DNA of 64,000 bases from Betaproteobacteria bacterium Ga0077523 (GCA_001464695.1 LNDQ01000120.1:62001-126000); one strand, 5' to 3'; positions 8,210 through 18,092 are shown, numbered from the stretch's first letter. Made by a program: numbers and translations. The notes: generated from the letters alone by a model not told the origin.

Positions 8210-9106
8210 TCAGGCGGCCCGCCGAGCAAGCTCCTTGGGCAGGAAGTGCGCGGACTCCATGGTGATGAGGGCCCGCAGGTCGTCGCGCCCCGGACATGGT
8301 GGTATGGAGTCCACGGCACTCGTGACGAGATACTCGAAGCGATCCTGCGCACCGATCAACCCGAGATCGCGCACCGCGCTCGGGCGCCCGAGCACCGCAT
8401 CGCGGCCGGTGGGCTTGCCCAGTTCGGTCGCATCCGACACCACGTCGCGCAGGTCGTCCGCCACCTGGAAAGCCTCGCCGAGACACTCGCCCAGGGTGCG
8501 CCACTGGCCTGGCTCCGAGTAACCGGCAGCGGTCGCACCCGCCACCGTCGCCGCCGCGAACAGCGCTCCGGTCTTGGCCCGCTGGTAGTCGGCCAGGCTC
8601 ACGTGGGGTTCACATTCCCAGGCTTGTCCGGCCACGATGCCGGCGGGCATCCCCACGGCACGACTCACGATCATCGTGAGCGGCCCCAGCCGGTGCGGCG
8701 CCGTGGTCACGCCGCGGGCCAGGGTCTGGAATGCCAGCACGATCAAGGCGTCCCCCGCGAGCACGGCGAGGCGTTCACCGAAGGCACGGTGCACCGAGGC
8801 CTTGCCGCGCCGGGTGGCCGCGTCATCGAAGCAGGGCAGATCGTCGTGAACCAGCGAAGCGCAATGCAGCAACTCGATTGCGGCCGCCGCCGCATCGGCC
8901 ACGCCGGGATCGTCTTCGCTGCACGCACACGCCACAGCGAGACACAGCCTCGGACGAACCCGGGCACCGCCGGGAAACACCGCGTAACGCAAGGCGGCTG
9001 CTAGGCGTGGAGGGCAGCCGGGCGCTTCGGTGTGAGCCACCGCGGCCGCGAGGTGCTGCTCGATGGCCACCGCCAGCGCTTTCTCGACCCGTGTGATGCC
9101 GTCCAT
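8210..9106 (-). CDS. crtE: Geranylgeranyl diphosphate synthase
   Basis: Trans-prenyltransferase making C20 diphosphate for phytoene and for the bacteriochlorophyll tail, 298 residues. First aspartate-rich motif LVHDDLPCFDD (about residues 84-95), second motif FQVADDLRDV, and the GGARVRPRL substrate region are all present. The ribosome site AGGAGG precedes the ATG. It is the first gene of the minus-strand superoperon that runs through crtF, bchCXYZ and puf. A PpsR/CrtJ box lies in the 116-base gap shared with the divergent crtD. Confidence 0.95.
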   Translation of the reverse strand: MDGITRVEKALAVAIEQHLAAAVAHTEAPGCPPRLAAALRYAVFPGGARVRPRLCLAVACACSEDDPGVADAAAAAIELLHCASLVHDDLPCFDDAATRRGKASVHRAFGERLAVLAGDALIVLAFQTLARGVTTAPHRLGPLTMIVSRAVGMPAGIVAGQAWECEPHVSLADYQRAKTGALFAAATVAGATAAGYSEPGQWRTLGECLGEAFQVADDLRDVVSDATELGKPTGRDAVLGRPSAVRDLGLIGAQDRFEYLVTSAVDSIPPCPGRDDLRALITMESAHFLPKELARRAA

Positions 9107-9156
9107 GCGTGCCTCCTGTTATCCGTTGATCGTAATTTCTACTTGTCACTTTGGAC

Positions 9157-9174
9157 TGTAAGTTAATATAGACA
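9157..9174. promoter_or_regulatory. PpsR/CrtJ operator between crtE and crtD
   Basis: The sequence TGTAAGTTAATATAGACA fits TGT-N12-ACA exactly. It lies in the AT-richer divergent spacer, 51 bases from the crtE start and 49 from the crtD start, so one site may repress both directions. A weaker half-match starts at 9144 (TGTC-N10-G then TAA). The motif meaning is established for PpsR/CrtJ; the role here is inferred from position. Confidence 0.75.
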
Positions 9175-9222
9175 CACAGTTCCGGTCGAGTCAACGAATG
9201 CTTGTCGGAGGCGTGGCAGCGG

Positions 9223-10713
9223 ATGGGTGCGAACCGCGTAGCGGTGATCGGGGCGGGCATCGGAGGTTTGGCGACAGCGCTGGAACTGTCGGCGCGTGGC
9301 ATCGAAGTGCTCGTCTTCGAGCGCGCCGCCGCACCCGGCGGCAAGATGCGCGAAGCGTCAGCCGGCATCGCCCGCGTCGACGCAGGACCGACGGTGCTCA
9401 CCATGCGCTGGGTCTTCGACGAACTGTTCGAGGCCGTCGGGGCGTCGTTGACCGACGCGCTGACGCTGCGCGGCGTCGATACCCTGGCACGCCACGCGTG
9501 GAACGACTCGGAACGGCTCGATCTGTATGCCGATGAGTCGCAGTCGATCGATGCCATCGGCACCTTCGCGGGCGCCACGGAAGCGCGGGCCTATCGCGCA
9601 TTCGCCGACCGCGCCCGCCGCGTCTACCGCACCCTCGAAGGTCCGTTCATTCGCGCGAGTCGGCCCAGCCCGCTCGAACTGACGCGCCGTGCCGGCTGGA
9701 GCGGTCTTAACGATCTCTGGCGCATCTCGCCCTTCACGACGCTGGCGCGCGCCCTGGGCCAGCATTTCCGCGATCCGCGGCTGCGCCAGCTGTTCGGCCG
9801 CTACGCCACCTACTGCGGCTCGTCGCCGTTCCACGCACCGGCCACGTTGATGCTGGTCGCGCACGTGGAACGCGAAGGTGTCTGGCTCGTCGAAGGCGGC
9901 ATGCATCGCATCGCACAGGTGCTCGCGCGACTGGCCGTCGATCGGGGCGCCAGTATCCGCTACGGCGCCGACGTGACCGACGTGCACGTCGAAGGCGGCA
10001 AGGTCGCTGCAATCGTGCTCGCCACCGGCGAGCGCCTCGCCGTGGACGCCGTCGTCGTGAACGCCGACGCAGCCGCCGTGGCATCCGGCAAGCTCGGTCC
10101 GGGCATCGCGCGCGCAGTGCCGGCCATTCCACGCGCCGCACGCTCGCTGTCGGCCATGACGTGGACCTGCATGGCGAAGACGGCCGGGTTCCCTCTGACG
10201 CGCCACACCGTGTTCTTTTCGCGCGACTACCCCGCCGAGTTCGAGGACCTGCTGCGCCACGATCGGGTGCCTGCGGAACCCACGGTGTACGTCTGCGCTC
10301 AGGACCGCGACGACCATGGCGTCCTGTCGACCACCGGCGCCGAACGGCTGCTCTGTCTGGTCAATGCCCCGCCCAGCGGCGACGTGCGCCGCTTCGAGCC
10401 TCTCGAGACGGCGCAATGCGAAGCGCGGATGTTCGCGATGCTCGCGCGTTGCGGCCTGCAGGTCGAACCACGCCACAAGGTCGTGACCACGCCGGCCGAT
10501 TTCGAACGCCTGTTCCCAGCAACCGGCGGCGCCCTGTACGGCCGCGCATCGCACGGCTGGGCAGCGTCGTTCCGGCGACCCGGAGCACGGACCCGTGTTC
10601 CGGGTTTGTATCTCGCGGGCGGCAGCGTGCATCCGGGGCCGGGCGTGCCCATGGCCGCGCTGTCGGGGCGCCTCGCGAGCCGCGCGCTCCTCGAGGACTT
10701 CGGTGCGCTTTGA
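9223..10713 (+). CDS. crtD: Hydroxyneurosporene/methoxyneurosporene 3,4-desaturase
   Basis: FAD-dependent carotenoid C-3,4 desaturase of the CrtI family, about 496 residues. The amino-terminal dinucleotide fold is VAVIGAGIGGLATALELSAR, followed by APGGKM and VDAGPTVLTMRWVFDELF, and the carboxy-terminal FAD block is GLYLAGGSVHPGPGVPMAAL. CrtD rather than CrtI is inferred from pairing with crtC, from divergence from the true CrtI at 12830-14362, and from cluster position. ATG 9223 is chosen because GGAG lies upstream; an in-frame TTG at 9202 has no ribosome site. The last 11 bases overlap the start of crtC. Confidence 0.93.
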   Translation: MGANRVAVIGAGIGGLATALELSARGIEVLVFERAAAPGGKMREASAGIARVDAGPTVLTMRWVFDELFEAVGASLTDALTLRGVDTLARHAWNDSERLDLYADESQSIDAIGTFAGATEARAYRAFADRARRVYRTLEGPFIRASRPSPLELTRRAGWSGLNDLWRISPFTTLARALGQHFRDPRLRQLFGRYATYCGSSPFHAPATLMLVAHVEREGVWLVEGGMHRIAQVLARLAVDRGASIRYGADVTDVHVEGGKVAAIVLATGERLAVDAVVVNADAAAVASGKLGPGIARAVPAIPRAARSLSAMTWTCMAKTAGFPLTRHTVFFSRDYPAEFEDLLRHDRVPAEPTVYVCAQDRDDHGVLSTTGAERLLCLVNAPPSGDVRRFEPLETAQCEARMFAMLARCGLQVEPRHKVVTTPADFERLFPATGGALYGRASHGWAASFRRPGARTRVPGLYLAGGSVHPGPGVPMAALSGRLASRALLEDFGAL

Positions 10714-11644
10714 CTTCGATCAGCCCGTCGCCCTCAACGGCTACGTGTGGTGGTACCTCGACGCCATGAGCGACGACGGCAGGCACGGGCTTACCATCAT
10801 CGCGTTCGTCGGCAGCGTGTTCTCGCCCTACTACGCGCGAGCGCGCCGGCGCGGCGCCGGCGATCCCGAGAACTATTGCGCCCTCAACGTCGCGCTGTAC
10901 GGCGACGGCGGCAAGCGCTGGGCGCTCACGGAACGATCGCGCGCGGCACTGCGGCGCACCGCCACGTCGCTCGCGATCGGTCCCAGCGCCATCGAATGGG
11001 ATGGTGCGGCCCTGGTGATCCACGTCGACGAGATCACCGCTCCGCTGCCCGCGCGCGTGCGCGGTACGGTACGTCTGCACCCTTCCGAGCCTCCTGGTCA
11101 CACCTACTTTCTCGATGGCGTGGGTCGGCAGCGGTGGTCGCCGCTCGCACCGTGCTCGCGCGTCGAAGTGGCGCTCTCTCGCCCTGGCCTCCAGTGGTCG
11201 GGCTCGGCTTACCTCGATTCCAATGCGGGCGATGCTCCACTCGAGCACGACTTCGTGCGCTGGGACTGGTCGCGCGCTCGGGTCGACGGCGGGTCGGCCA
11301 TTCTGTATGACGTCACGCGCCGCAGCGGCGAGTCGTTCTCGCTGGCGCTACGCTGCGACCATGCTGGCCGCATCGAGGACTTCCAACCACCGCCGCGGGC
11401 ACCGCTGCCGCCCGGTCTGATCTGGCGCATCGCGCGCAACACCCGTGCGGAGCACGGTCACGCACCCGTCGTAGCGCAGACACTGGAGGACACGCCGTTC
11501 TACGCACGGTCGGTCGTGACCACACGACTGCTGGGACAGCCGGTCACCGCCATGCACGAAAGCCTGTCGCTCGATCGCTTTCGATCGGGATGGGTGCAGA
11601 TGCTGTTGCCGTTTCGCATGCCGCGCAGGCGCACGCACGGCTAG
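10703..11644 (+). CDS. crtC: Carotenoid 1,2-hydratase
   Basis: Adds water across the C1-C2 double bond of neurosporene or lycopene, needed before CrtD and CrtF act. The protein has 313 residues from GTG 10703, which lies inside the end of crtD (11-base overlap). This start gives the family amino terminus RFDFDQPVALNGYVWWYLDAMSDDG; a longer upstream frame is only crtD shadow. Other family blocks are FVGSVFSPYYARARR, PENYCALNVALYG and SAYLDSNAGDAPLE. Its TAG stop shares the palindrome CTAG with the stop of the convergent small ORF at 11641-11793. Confidence 0.93.
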   Translation: MRFDFDQPVALNGYVWWYLDAMSDDGRHGLTIIAFVGSVFSPYYARARRRGAGDPENYCALNVALYGDGGKRWALTERSRAALRRTATSLAIGPSAIEWDGAALVIHVDEITAPLPARVRGTVRLHPSEPPGHTYFLDGVGRQRWSPLAPCSRVEVALSRPGLQWSGSAYLDSNAGDAPLEHDFVRWDWSRARVDGGSAILYDVTRRSGESFSLALRCDHAGRIEDFQPPPRAPLPPGLIWRIARNTRAEHGHAPVVAQTLEDTPFYARSVVTTRLLGQPVTAMHESLSLDRFRSGWVQMLLPFRMPRRRTHG

Positions 11645-11793
11645 TCAGCGCCGGGGGCACGCTCCGATCGCGCATCGCGTTCGCGCCGCTCGCGATAGCG
11701 CTTCAGCTGCACCAGCTCCCAGACGGCGAATCCCAACGCGACGCCCGCACCGAACAAGAGCTCGAGCAGGAACAGCACGTTGCCCGACATCAT
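11641..11793 (-). CDS. Small membrane protein downstream of crtB
   Basis: A 50-residue open frame beginning MMSGNVLFLLELLFGAG, with one hydrophobic helix (about residues 5-28) and a strongly charged tail rich in Arg and Glu (LKRYRERRERDARSE). It starts 3 bases after the crtB stop, so it is likely translated by coupling, and it fills the gap between crtB and crtC. The stop codon shares CTAG with the crtC stop. I do not recognise a family. A role in carotenoid enzyme complex or membrane association is only suggested by position. Confidence 0.65.
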   Translation of the reverse strand: MMSGNVLFLLELLFGAGVALGFAVWELVQLKRYRERRERDARSERAPGAD

Positions 11794-11796
11794 GCG

Positions 11797-12849
11797 TCAG
11801 CCGGTGCCGGCCTGGCGCTGCAGATGCTGGTGGCGCTCGTGCTGCTCGAGACGAGTGAACAGTTCAATCAGCCATTCGACGTGCTCGGTGAGACTGCGTC
11901 GTGCCATCGCCGCCGGTGCGGGCGAGGCAGCCACAGCCTCGACGAGAAAGCGCGTCGCCGCGAGCGGCGCTCCGGCGCTGCTGCCCTGCGGCAAGCCAGC
12001 TTCGATCACTGCACGGCCGGCGAGCCACACCTTGCGTTGTCCCGATACGGTGGCACGGCTCGACACCGAGTCGAGGCCCTGTCGCTCCACCGCTCGCCCG
12101 ATCTCCGCGTAGACGATGCGCGCGGCATGCATCCCGGGCCGGTACGCCAACGGCAGGCGCGCGATGCCGGAGCCGGCCCGCTCGTACAGGCAGTCGGCCA
12201 CGTCGAGCAGTCGTTGCACGACCGTGCCGAGTGACGCGGAATACTCGGGTGCGCGTAGCCAGGCATGGGGATCGATCCCGGCCTCGCGCAGCCACGCGAG
12301 CGGCAGATAGATGCGACCCGACCGGGCATCTTCACCGACGTCGCGCGCGATGTTGGTCAACTGCATCGCCACGCCCATGTCGCAGGCGCGAGCGACGACT
12401 TCGGGCACGCGCCCGCCCATGAGCACGCTCATCATCGCGCCCACGGTGCCGGCCACCCGCGCCGCGTAGTCGAGCAAGTCTTCCAGCGTCTCGTAGCGGC
12501 GGCCCGCGGCGTCCCATTCGAAACCCTGCAACAGTGCCTCGGGCAGCGCGCGCGGGATCGAGAAGCGCGCCACGACATCGGCCAGCGCCCGGTCGGCAGC
12601 GACCGGTAGCGGGCGGCCTTCGTAGATGCACGCCAGCCTGTTGCGCAGCCCATCGAGTGCGCCCGGACCATCCTCGCCCAGATCGACCGCGTCGTCGGCA
12701 AGGCGACAGAAGGCGTAGAGCGCGCTGGCCGGTTCGCGCATGCTTCGCGGCAACAACAGGGACGCAGCGAAGAACGTGCGCGACCCGCCCCGCAGCAGCA
12801 GGCCGCACTGGGCGAGATCGGACCGGGAGTCAGGCGAAGACGGCTGCAT
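11797..12849 (-). CDS. crtB: Phytoene synthase
   Basis: Condenses two geranylgeranyl diphosphates to phytoene, the first committed carotenoid step, 350 residues. Substrate-binding aspartate motifs are CRLADDAVDLGED and the second, AMQLTNIARDVGEDARSGRIYLP. The early GGSRTFFAASLLLP is typical. The ATG at 12849 (MQPSSPDSRSDLAQCG) gives normal family length and overlaps the end of crtI by 20 bases; the frame extends upstream only as antisense-free shadow of crtI. The crtI-crtB pair is the usual purple-bacterial arrangement. Confidence 0.95.
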   Translation of the reverse strand: MQPSSPDSRSDLAQCGLLLRGGSRTFFAASLLLPRSMREPASALYAFCRLADDAVDLGEDGPGALDGLRNRLACIYEGRPLPVAADRALADVVARFSIPRALPEALLQGFEWDAAGRRYETLEDLLDYAARVAGTVGAMMSVLMGGRVPEVVARACDMGVAMQLTNIARDVGEDARSGRIYLPLAWLREAGIDPHAWLRAPEYSASLGTVVQRLLDVADCLYERAGSGIARLPLAYRPGMHAARIVYAEIGRAVERQGLDSVSSRATVSGQRKVWLAGRAVIEAGLPQGSSAGAPLAATRFLVEAVAASPAPAAMARRSLTEHVEWLIELFTRLEQHERHQHLQRQAGTG

Positions 12850-14362
12850 CGGGCACCACCGTATCGAGCACGCGTGCGGAGGAGAGGACACCCGGCAGAC
12901 CGGCACCCGGATGCGTCCCGGCGCCGACCAGGTAGAGGCGCTCGACCTCCTCGCTGCGATTGTGAGGACGGAACCACGCGCTCTGCGTGAGCACGGGCTC
13001 CATGCCGAAAGCCGCACCGCGGAACGAGAGCAGGCGATCCTGGAAATCCTGCGGTGTGAGCAGGCGCGAGGTCACGACTTGGGCCTCGAGGTCGGGCAAC
13101 AGCGTCTCGCTCAGGTACTTCGCGATGGCACGACGATAGGTCTCGCCCTGCGTCGACCAATCGGTGCCGCTGTCGAGATGCGGGACAGGCGAGAGCACGT
13201 AGAACGCATCGCAGCCCTCGGGCGCGAGCGATGGATCAGTCGCCGTCGGCCGATGCAGGTACAGGCTGAAATCGGTGGCGAGCACCTTGCGCTTGAAGAT
13301 GTCGCCGAGCAGCCCGCGATACCGTGGCCCGAGCAAGATGGTGTGATGCGGCACGTCAGGATAGCGGCGCCGCGTGCCGAAATACCACACGAAGAGGCTC
13401 ATGGAATGGCGCGACCGCTCGATGCGCCGGTCGGTCCAGCGACGCCGTGTCGCCTTGGGCAGCAGGTACCGATAGGTCCATGCGGCATCCGCGTTCGACA
13501 CCACCACGTCCGCACGGAGGGTCTCGCCCGACGCGAGCCTCACACCGGTGGCCGCACCGCGTTCGACCGTGATCTCCCGCACTTCCGAATTGCAGCGGAG
13601 CACGCCGCCCTGTCCTGCGATCAGGCCGACCAGGCCTTGCACGAGCCGGCCGGTACCACCCATCGCGAAATGCACACCCCAGCGCCGCTCCAGGAACGCG
13701 ATCAGGCTGTACACGGACGTGGTCGTGAACGGATTGCCGCCCACCAGCAGCGGATGGAAGCTCAGCACGGTGCGCAACCGCTCGTCGCGGATGTGCTTCG
13801 CCACCATGCCGTAGACGGTGCGATAGCTCTCGAGCCGCAGCAGGTCCGGCAACACCTTCACCATGTCCTTCCACGAGCCGAAGGGCACGTGGCCGAGTTG
13901 CTCGAAGCCGATGCGATAGGTTGCCTCACTCAGCTTCATGAAGCGCTCGTAGCCCTCGACGTCGGCCGGCGAGAACCTGGCGACCTGCCCGCGCATGGCG
14001 GCCGGGTCACCCGAATAGTCGAACACCTGTCCGTCGTGGAAGCGGATCCGGTAGAACGGGTCGACCGGCCGCAACTCGACGTCGTCGCCCAAGCGCTTGC
14101 CGCACAGCGCCCACAGCTCTTCGAACAGGAAGGGCGCGGTCACGATGGTCGGCCCGGCATCGAACGTGAAACCGTCTTGCCGATACACGTAGGCTCGACC
14201 GCCCGGCGCATCGAGCTTCTCGAGGACCGTGACCCGATAACCACGGGCGCCCAGGCGCACCGCCGCCGCCAGGCCGCCGAAACCGCTGCCGATCACGACC
14301 GCATGCGGCTTGCGCGCCGAGGTCGGACTGACAACTGTACGTGACACATCGACTGTCAACAT
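12830..14362 (-). CDS. crtI: Phytoene desaturase
   Basis: FAD enzyme that introduces three or four double bonds into phytoene (neurosporene or lycopene), 510 residues. FAD fold HAVVIGSGFGGLAAAVRL near residue 20, GPTIVTAPFLFEELWALC, the substrate segment LLVGGNPFTTTSVYSLI, and the CrtI carboxy-terminal signature LVGAGTHPGAGLPGVL are all present. Whether it stops at three steps (spheroidene) or four (spirilloxanthin) cannot be read from the sequence. It heads the crtI-crtB-small ORF unit, with bchO 30 bases upstream. Confidence 0.96.
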   Translation of the reverse strand: MLTVDVSRTVVSPTSARKPHAVVIGSGFGGLAAAVRLGARGYRVTVLEKLDAPGGRAYVYRQDGFTFDAGPTIVTAPFLFEELWALCGKRLGDDVELRPVDPFYRIRFHDGQVFDYSGDPAAMRGQVARFSPADVEGYERFMKLSEATYRIGFEQLGHVPFGSWKDMVKVLPDLLRLESYRTVYGMVAKHIRDERLRTVLSFHPLLVGGNPFTTTSVYSLIAFLERRWGVHFAMGGTGRLVQGLVGLIAGQGGVLRCNSEVREITVERGAATGVRLASGETLRADVVVSNADAAWTYRYLLPKATRRRWTDRRIERSRHSMSLFVWYFGTRRRYPDVPHHTILLGPRYRGLLGDIFKRKVLATDFSLYLHRPTATDPSLAPEGCDAFYVLSPVPHLDSGTDWSTQGETYRRAIAKYLSETLLPDLEAQVVTSRLLTPQDFQDRLLSFRGAAFGMEPVLTQSAWFRPHNRSEEVERLYLVGAGTHPGAGLPGVLSSARVLDTVVPDAAVFA

Positions 14363-14392
14363 GGTCGACGCGAGTGTAACAGCGTCTCCGGG

Positions 14393-15286
14393 CTACGCGA
14401 TAGCGGGCAGAACCCCGGTTTCGGCGGCAAAACGGATGGTCAGGTCCGCGACCTCCCGGGGGCGCTCCTCGTGAGCCAGGTGACCAGCGCCGGCCAGCGG
14501 CACGATGGCCGCCTCGGGCAACAGAGCGCAGACGCGGCGGGCCTCGGCCGGCGGCACGGTCAGGTCGTTGGTTCCGACCACCTGGAGCAGCCGCGGCTGC
14601 AAGCGTGGCAGATCGCGTTCGAGCGGATGCACGTCCCACTGGGCCATCATGTCCAGGGCGGCGGCGGCGTGGCGGGGGCTGCGGATCAAGCGGCCGTACA
14701 GGGCGAGCCCCTCGGCATCGAGGGTGGACCCGGTACCCCGCACGAGACGTTCGACCACGATCGGATCCGACGCGCGCCATGCAAACAGGCGCGGCACGAG
14801 CGACGTGGCGGCGAACAGGCGTGCGAGCGGCGCGAAGACGACGCCCGGAAGCCCGCGCAGCGGCAACAGCGCGCCGTTGAGGCTCAGCAACCCCGCCACC
14901 GGCAGGCGACCGTCGAGGCTCATGCGCGCGACGATGGCCGCCCCTGCTGAGTGCCCCGCGGCCAGCACCGGCCGCACACCAAGGGTGGCGAGCAGCGCAG
15001 CCAGGGCTTCCGCCATGCCCGGCAACGACAGGCCACCGGGCCGCGGCGTGTGCGTGAAACCGTGTCCCGGCAGGTCGGGCGCGACCACGGTGAAGTGTTG
15101 CGCCAGCAGCGGCATCAGGCCGCGCCAGGAATGCGTCGCGGACCCGGTGCCGTGCGCGAGCAGCAGCACCGGACCGCTACCCATGCGCTGCACGTGCCAG
15201 CGCAGGCCCGCAGACTGCACGAAACTGCTCGCTTCGCGGTGCGGCCAGTCGCGCCCTTCCACTTCCCACCGCAAGGATTCGGTCAT
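14393..15286 (-). CDS. bchO: Alpha/beta hydrolase of the Mg-chelatase locus
   Basis: BchO is an alpha/beta-hydrolase-fold protein co-encoded with bchD and bchI and presumed to assist magnesium chelation or Mg-protoporphyrin handling. The 297 residues show the oxyanion block LLLAHGTGSATHSWRGL, the nucleophile elbow AAGHSAGAAIVARM, DLTVPPAEARR and the late GAGHLAHEERP histidine. ATG at 15286 overlaps the bchD TGA (ATGA), confirming the bchI-bchD-bchO order. The exact reaction of BchO is not established. Confidence 0.92.
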   Translation of the reverse strand: MTESLRWEVEGRDWPHREASSFVQSAGLRWHVQRMGSGPVLLLAHGTGSATHSWRGLMPLLAQHFTVVAPDLPGHGFTHTPRPGGLSLPGMAEALAALLATLGVRPVLAAGHSAGAAIVARMSLDGRLPVAGLLSLNGALLPLRGLPGVVFAPLARLFAATSLVPRLFAWRASDPIVVERLVRGTGSTLDAEGLALYGRLIRSPRHAAAALDMMAQWDVHPLERDLPRLQPRLLQVVGTNDLTVPPAEARRVCALLPEAAIVPLAGAGHLAHEERPREVADLTIRFAAETGVLPAIA

Positions 15287-17058
15287 GACCGGCGTGGAAC
15301 TACCGCCCTCACGGCCACTGATAGCGCATTCGCATCGGCATGGGGCAGCGGCAGGTAGCGGGCGCCCATCTCGCGCGCGAGTTGCTCGGCTTGCGGTTGC
15401 GGGCGCGGTGACGTGTCGAGCACGATCGCAGCCACACCGGCAACCCGGAAGCGGCGCGCTGCAGACTGCGCGTCGGCTTCCGCCTGCGGACGACCCGGCT
15501 TGCCGTCGCGGGCGATGTTGGCGCGGCCGTCGGTGAGCAGGATGACGCTGGGCGTCTCGCCCTTGCGGCGAACGCCGTCGACCAGTGCCGCGGCCGCATC
15601 CAGCCCTGCAGCGAGCGGCGTGCCGCCGCCACCGGGCAGGCCCGCGAGGCTGCGCTTCGCCCGCACGAGCGAGCGCGTGGGCGGCAGCAACAACTCCGCA
15701 CGCTCGCCGCGGAACGCGATCAGTGCGACCTGATCGCGGCGCACGTAGCTCTGCGCCAGCAACAACTCCACGGCACCCTTCGCTTCCGCGAGGCGATGCA
15801 AGGCCGACGATCCCGACGCATCGACGACGAAGATCGTGGTGGTCTGCGCACGCTGCTTGAAACGCGTCACCCGAAAATCCTCCGGCCGCACGTCGATGCG
15901 CGCAGCGGCTTCGCTGCGACCTTGCTCGCGTCTGCGCAGCGGCTGCCAGGGCGCGGCATTGCGCAAGGTCTCGACGACGTTCAAGCGCGCACCACCGCGA
16001 GGTTCACCGCGGCGCGTCCCGGCCGGACGGCCGCGCAGGCGCGATTGCTTCAGCGCACCGGCACGTCCGCCGGAACCACCTTGAGACGATTGCCCCTGAC
16101 CAGCCGCCAGCTGGGCTAGTAGTGCTGCAGGCAGCGCAGCCTTCGCAGCCTCGAGTACCAGGTCGTCGAGGGGTCGATCGAGCGGATCACGTTGCTCGGC
16201 CCCGTCTTGCTCGTCGGCTTGTGACGGCGTAGGCGCTTCCTGCTCGTCGGCCGGCCCGGCGGGTGGCGCCGGCAATTGCGTGGCGCGGGCAGCGAACACC
16301 AGTCGGCCCGCGATGACGGCATCCTCCTCCGCCACGATCGTGCGCCCGGCCAATGCCGCCGACACGCACGCGGCACGCAACGCGAAATGCACGGCGCGCA
16401 ACGACGCGATCCCGAGCGCCATCGCCGTCGCCGTCAGCGCCTCGAACACTGCGTCGCTTGCACGCACGTTCGGCAAGCCTGCCCGCGCCGCCACCAAGTC
16501 GGCCGTCACGGCCGCAGCGTCGGCCAGATCACGCATCGACACGCGTTCGAGATCGATGTGGAATGCCAGGCGATCGATCAGACTCGATGGCGGGCGCTCG
16601 TCGGGCTCGGCCCCTTCGTCGAAGGCGATCACACCGAACCGCGCGGGGATGTGCAATGCGAGACCGTCGCGTTCCACATGGAGCTCGCCGCGATCCAGCG
16701 CTGACGAGATGCGCGCAGCGGTTGCTTCCGACACCCGTTCCGCCATCGCCAGCAGCGCGATGCCACCGTGCACCTCGCTCAGCACACCGCGCTCCGCGAC
16801 CGGCCGGCCCGCCTGCAGCGTGGCGGCAAGATCGAGCCCGCCGAGCAGCCTCCCATCGGCAATGTGCAACGGGATCGTGCGAACCGGCGCATCCTCCGGC
16901 AGGTGCGCGCGCAGCGTTTCGACCCAGCGGTCGCGCACCGGTCCGGCGCGGGCACGCAACGCCACGCCGCCGAGACCCGCGGGATCGATCGCACACAGCG
17001 TCGCCGCGAGCACTGCGTCGGCCCAGACGCGGCTCCCGGCGTCGCCCGGACCGTTCAC
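15283..17058 (-). CDS. bchD: Magnesium chelatase subunit D
   Basis: The 591-residue platform subunit of Mg-protoporphyrin chelatase. The amino half is a degenerate AAA+ domain without a good Walker A. The middle is a Pro/Asp/Glu-rich linker ([17 protein letters not shown]) followed by a Gly/Arg-rich stretch. The carboxy half is an integrin-type A domain with the MIDAS motif [13 protein letters not shown] and [16 protein letters not shown] at 17058 overlaps the bchI TGA (GTGA), and a longer frame upstream is bchI shadow. It works with BchI and BchH; bchH is not in the window. Confidence 0.95.
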   Translation of the reverse strand: MNGPGDAGSRVWADAVLAATLCAIDPAGLGGVALRARAGPVRDRWVETLRAHLPEDAPVRTIPLHIADGRLLGGLDLAATLQAGRPVAERGVLSEVHGGIALLAMAERVSEATAARISSALDRGELHVERDGLALHIPARFGVIAFDEGAEPDERPPSSLIDRLAFHIDLERVSMRDLADAAAVTADLVAARAGLPNVRASDAVFEALTATAMALGIASLRAVHFALRAACVSAALAGRTIVAEEDAVIAGRLVFAARATQLPAPPAGPADEQEAPTPSQADEQDGAEQRDPLDRPLDDLVLEAAKAALPAALLAQLAAGQGQSSQGGSGGRAGALKQSRLRGRPAGTRRGEPRGGARLNVVETLRNAAPWQPLRRREQGRSEAAARIDVRPEDFRVTRFKQRAQTTTIFVVDASGSSALHRLAEAKGAVELLLAQSYVRRDQVALIAFRGERAELLLPPTRSLVRAKRSLAGLPGGGGTPLAAGLDAAAALVDGVRRKGETPSVILLTDGRANIARDGKPGRPQAEADAQSAARRFRVAGVAAIVLDTSPRPQPQAEQLAREMGARYLPLPHADANALSVAVRAVVPRRS

Positions 17059-18092
17059 GCCGCGAACATCTCCGCGAGTGCGCGCTCGACGCGCGTGGTC
17101 GAACCGGTATCGTCGAGCGGATCGCGGCGCAGGCGATGGCGCAACGCCGATGGCGCGACGCGCTTGAGATGTTCGTCCGACACCGCCGCATCGCCGTCGA
17201 GCGCTGCCAGGGCCCGTGCGGCCCGCATCAGCGTCAACTCGCCGCGCAGTCCGTCGGTGCCGAGCCGCATGCACAGGTCCGCGGCTCGCTCGAGCGCCGC
17301 ATCGGACACCACCACGGACGGCAGACGCTCGCGTGCAGCCACGATCCGGCGCCGCACCTTCGACTCCTCCGCCTTGAAGCGCGCGGAAAACGCTTCGGGG
17401 TCGCGGTCGTAAGCATCGCGACGCCGCACCACTTCGACCCGCACCTTGAGATCACCGGGGGTGCGCACTTCGAGCGACAAGCCGAAGCGGTCGAGCAGCT
17501 GCGGGCGCAGCTCGCCCTCCTCGGGGTTGCCGCTGCCCACCAGGACGAAGCGTGCCGGATGCCGCACCGAGAGCCCCTCGCGTTCGACCACGTTCTCGCC
17601 GGATGCAGCCACGTCGAGCAACAGGTCGACCAGGTGATCCTCCAGCAGGTTCACCTCGTCGATGTAGAGGAAGCCTCGATGGGCCCGTGCCAGCAGTCCG
17701 GGTTCGAACGCCTTCACACCGTGCGCCAGTGCACGCTCGAGATCGAGAGCACCGACCACCCGGTCTTCGGTGGCACCCAGCGGCAAGTCCACCACCGGCA
17801 CGGGAACCTGCACACTCTTCAGCTTGCCGGCACCGCGGCAAGCCTCGCACAGTCCGGCAGGCCTGTCGGGCTCGCAGCCGTAAGGACAACCGGCGACAGC
17901 CCGCATCGGCGGCAGCAGCGCCGCGAGCGCTCGCACCGCAGTGGACTTGCCCGTGCCCCGATCACCGAACACGAGCACACCGCCGACGCTCTGGTCCACG
18001 GCGGCGATCAGCAGGGCGAGCTTCATCTCGTCCTGGCCGACGATCGCAGAAAACGGAAACGGTGCGGGGCGGCTCACCGATGTCGTCGTCAT
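17055..18092 (-). CDS. bchI: Magnesium chelatase ATPase subunit I
   Basis: AAA+ ring ATPase that drives insertion of magnesium into protoporphyrin IX with BchD and BchH, 345 residues. Walker A is [18 protein letters not shown], Walker B is [15 protein letters not shown], and the arginine-finger/sensor region is [14 protein letters not shown]. The family-specific Cys-rich insert [17 protein letters not shown] is present. It is the first gene of the bchI-bchD-bchO run and marks the right edge of the photosynthesis cluster. panC begins 18 bases upstream on the same strand, so transcription from the panB-panC direction may enter it. Confidence 0.97.
   Translation of the reverse strand: MTTTSVSRPAPFPFSAIVGQDEMKLALLIAAVDQSVGGVLVFGDRGTGKSTAVRALAALLPPMRAVAGCPYGCEPDRPAGLCEACRGAGKLKSVQVPVPVVDLPLGATEDRVVGALDLERALAHGVKAFEPGLLARAHRGFLYIDEVNLLEDHLVDLLLDVAASGENVVEREGLSVRHPARFVLVGSGNPEEGELRPQLLDRFGLSLEVRTPGDLKVRVEVVRRRDAYDRDPEAFSARFKAEESKVRRRIVAARERLPSVVVSDAALERAADLCMRLGTDGLRGELTLMRAARALAALDGDAAVSDEHLKRVAPSALRHRLRRDPLDDTGSTTRVERALAEMFAA

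Noticed and set aside
9202-9222. Earlier TTG start for crtD
   Set aside because: No ribosome site upstream; ATG 9223 begins directly before the FAD fold and has GGAG upstream.
12740-14344. Plus-strand open frame opposite crtI
   Set aside because: Antisense shadow of a clear CrtI; no ribosome site or family.
14340-14400. A PpsR/CrtJ box before crtI
   Set aside because: TGT triplets are present but none is followed by ACA at the N12 distance.
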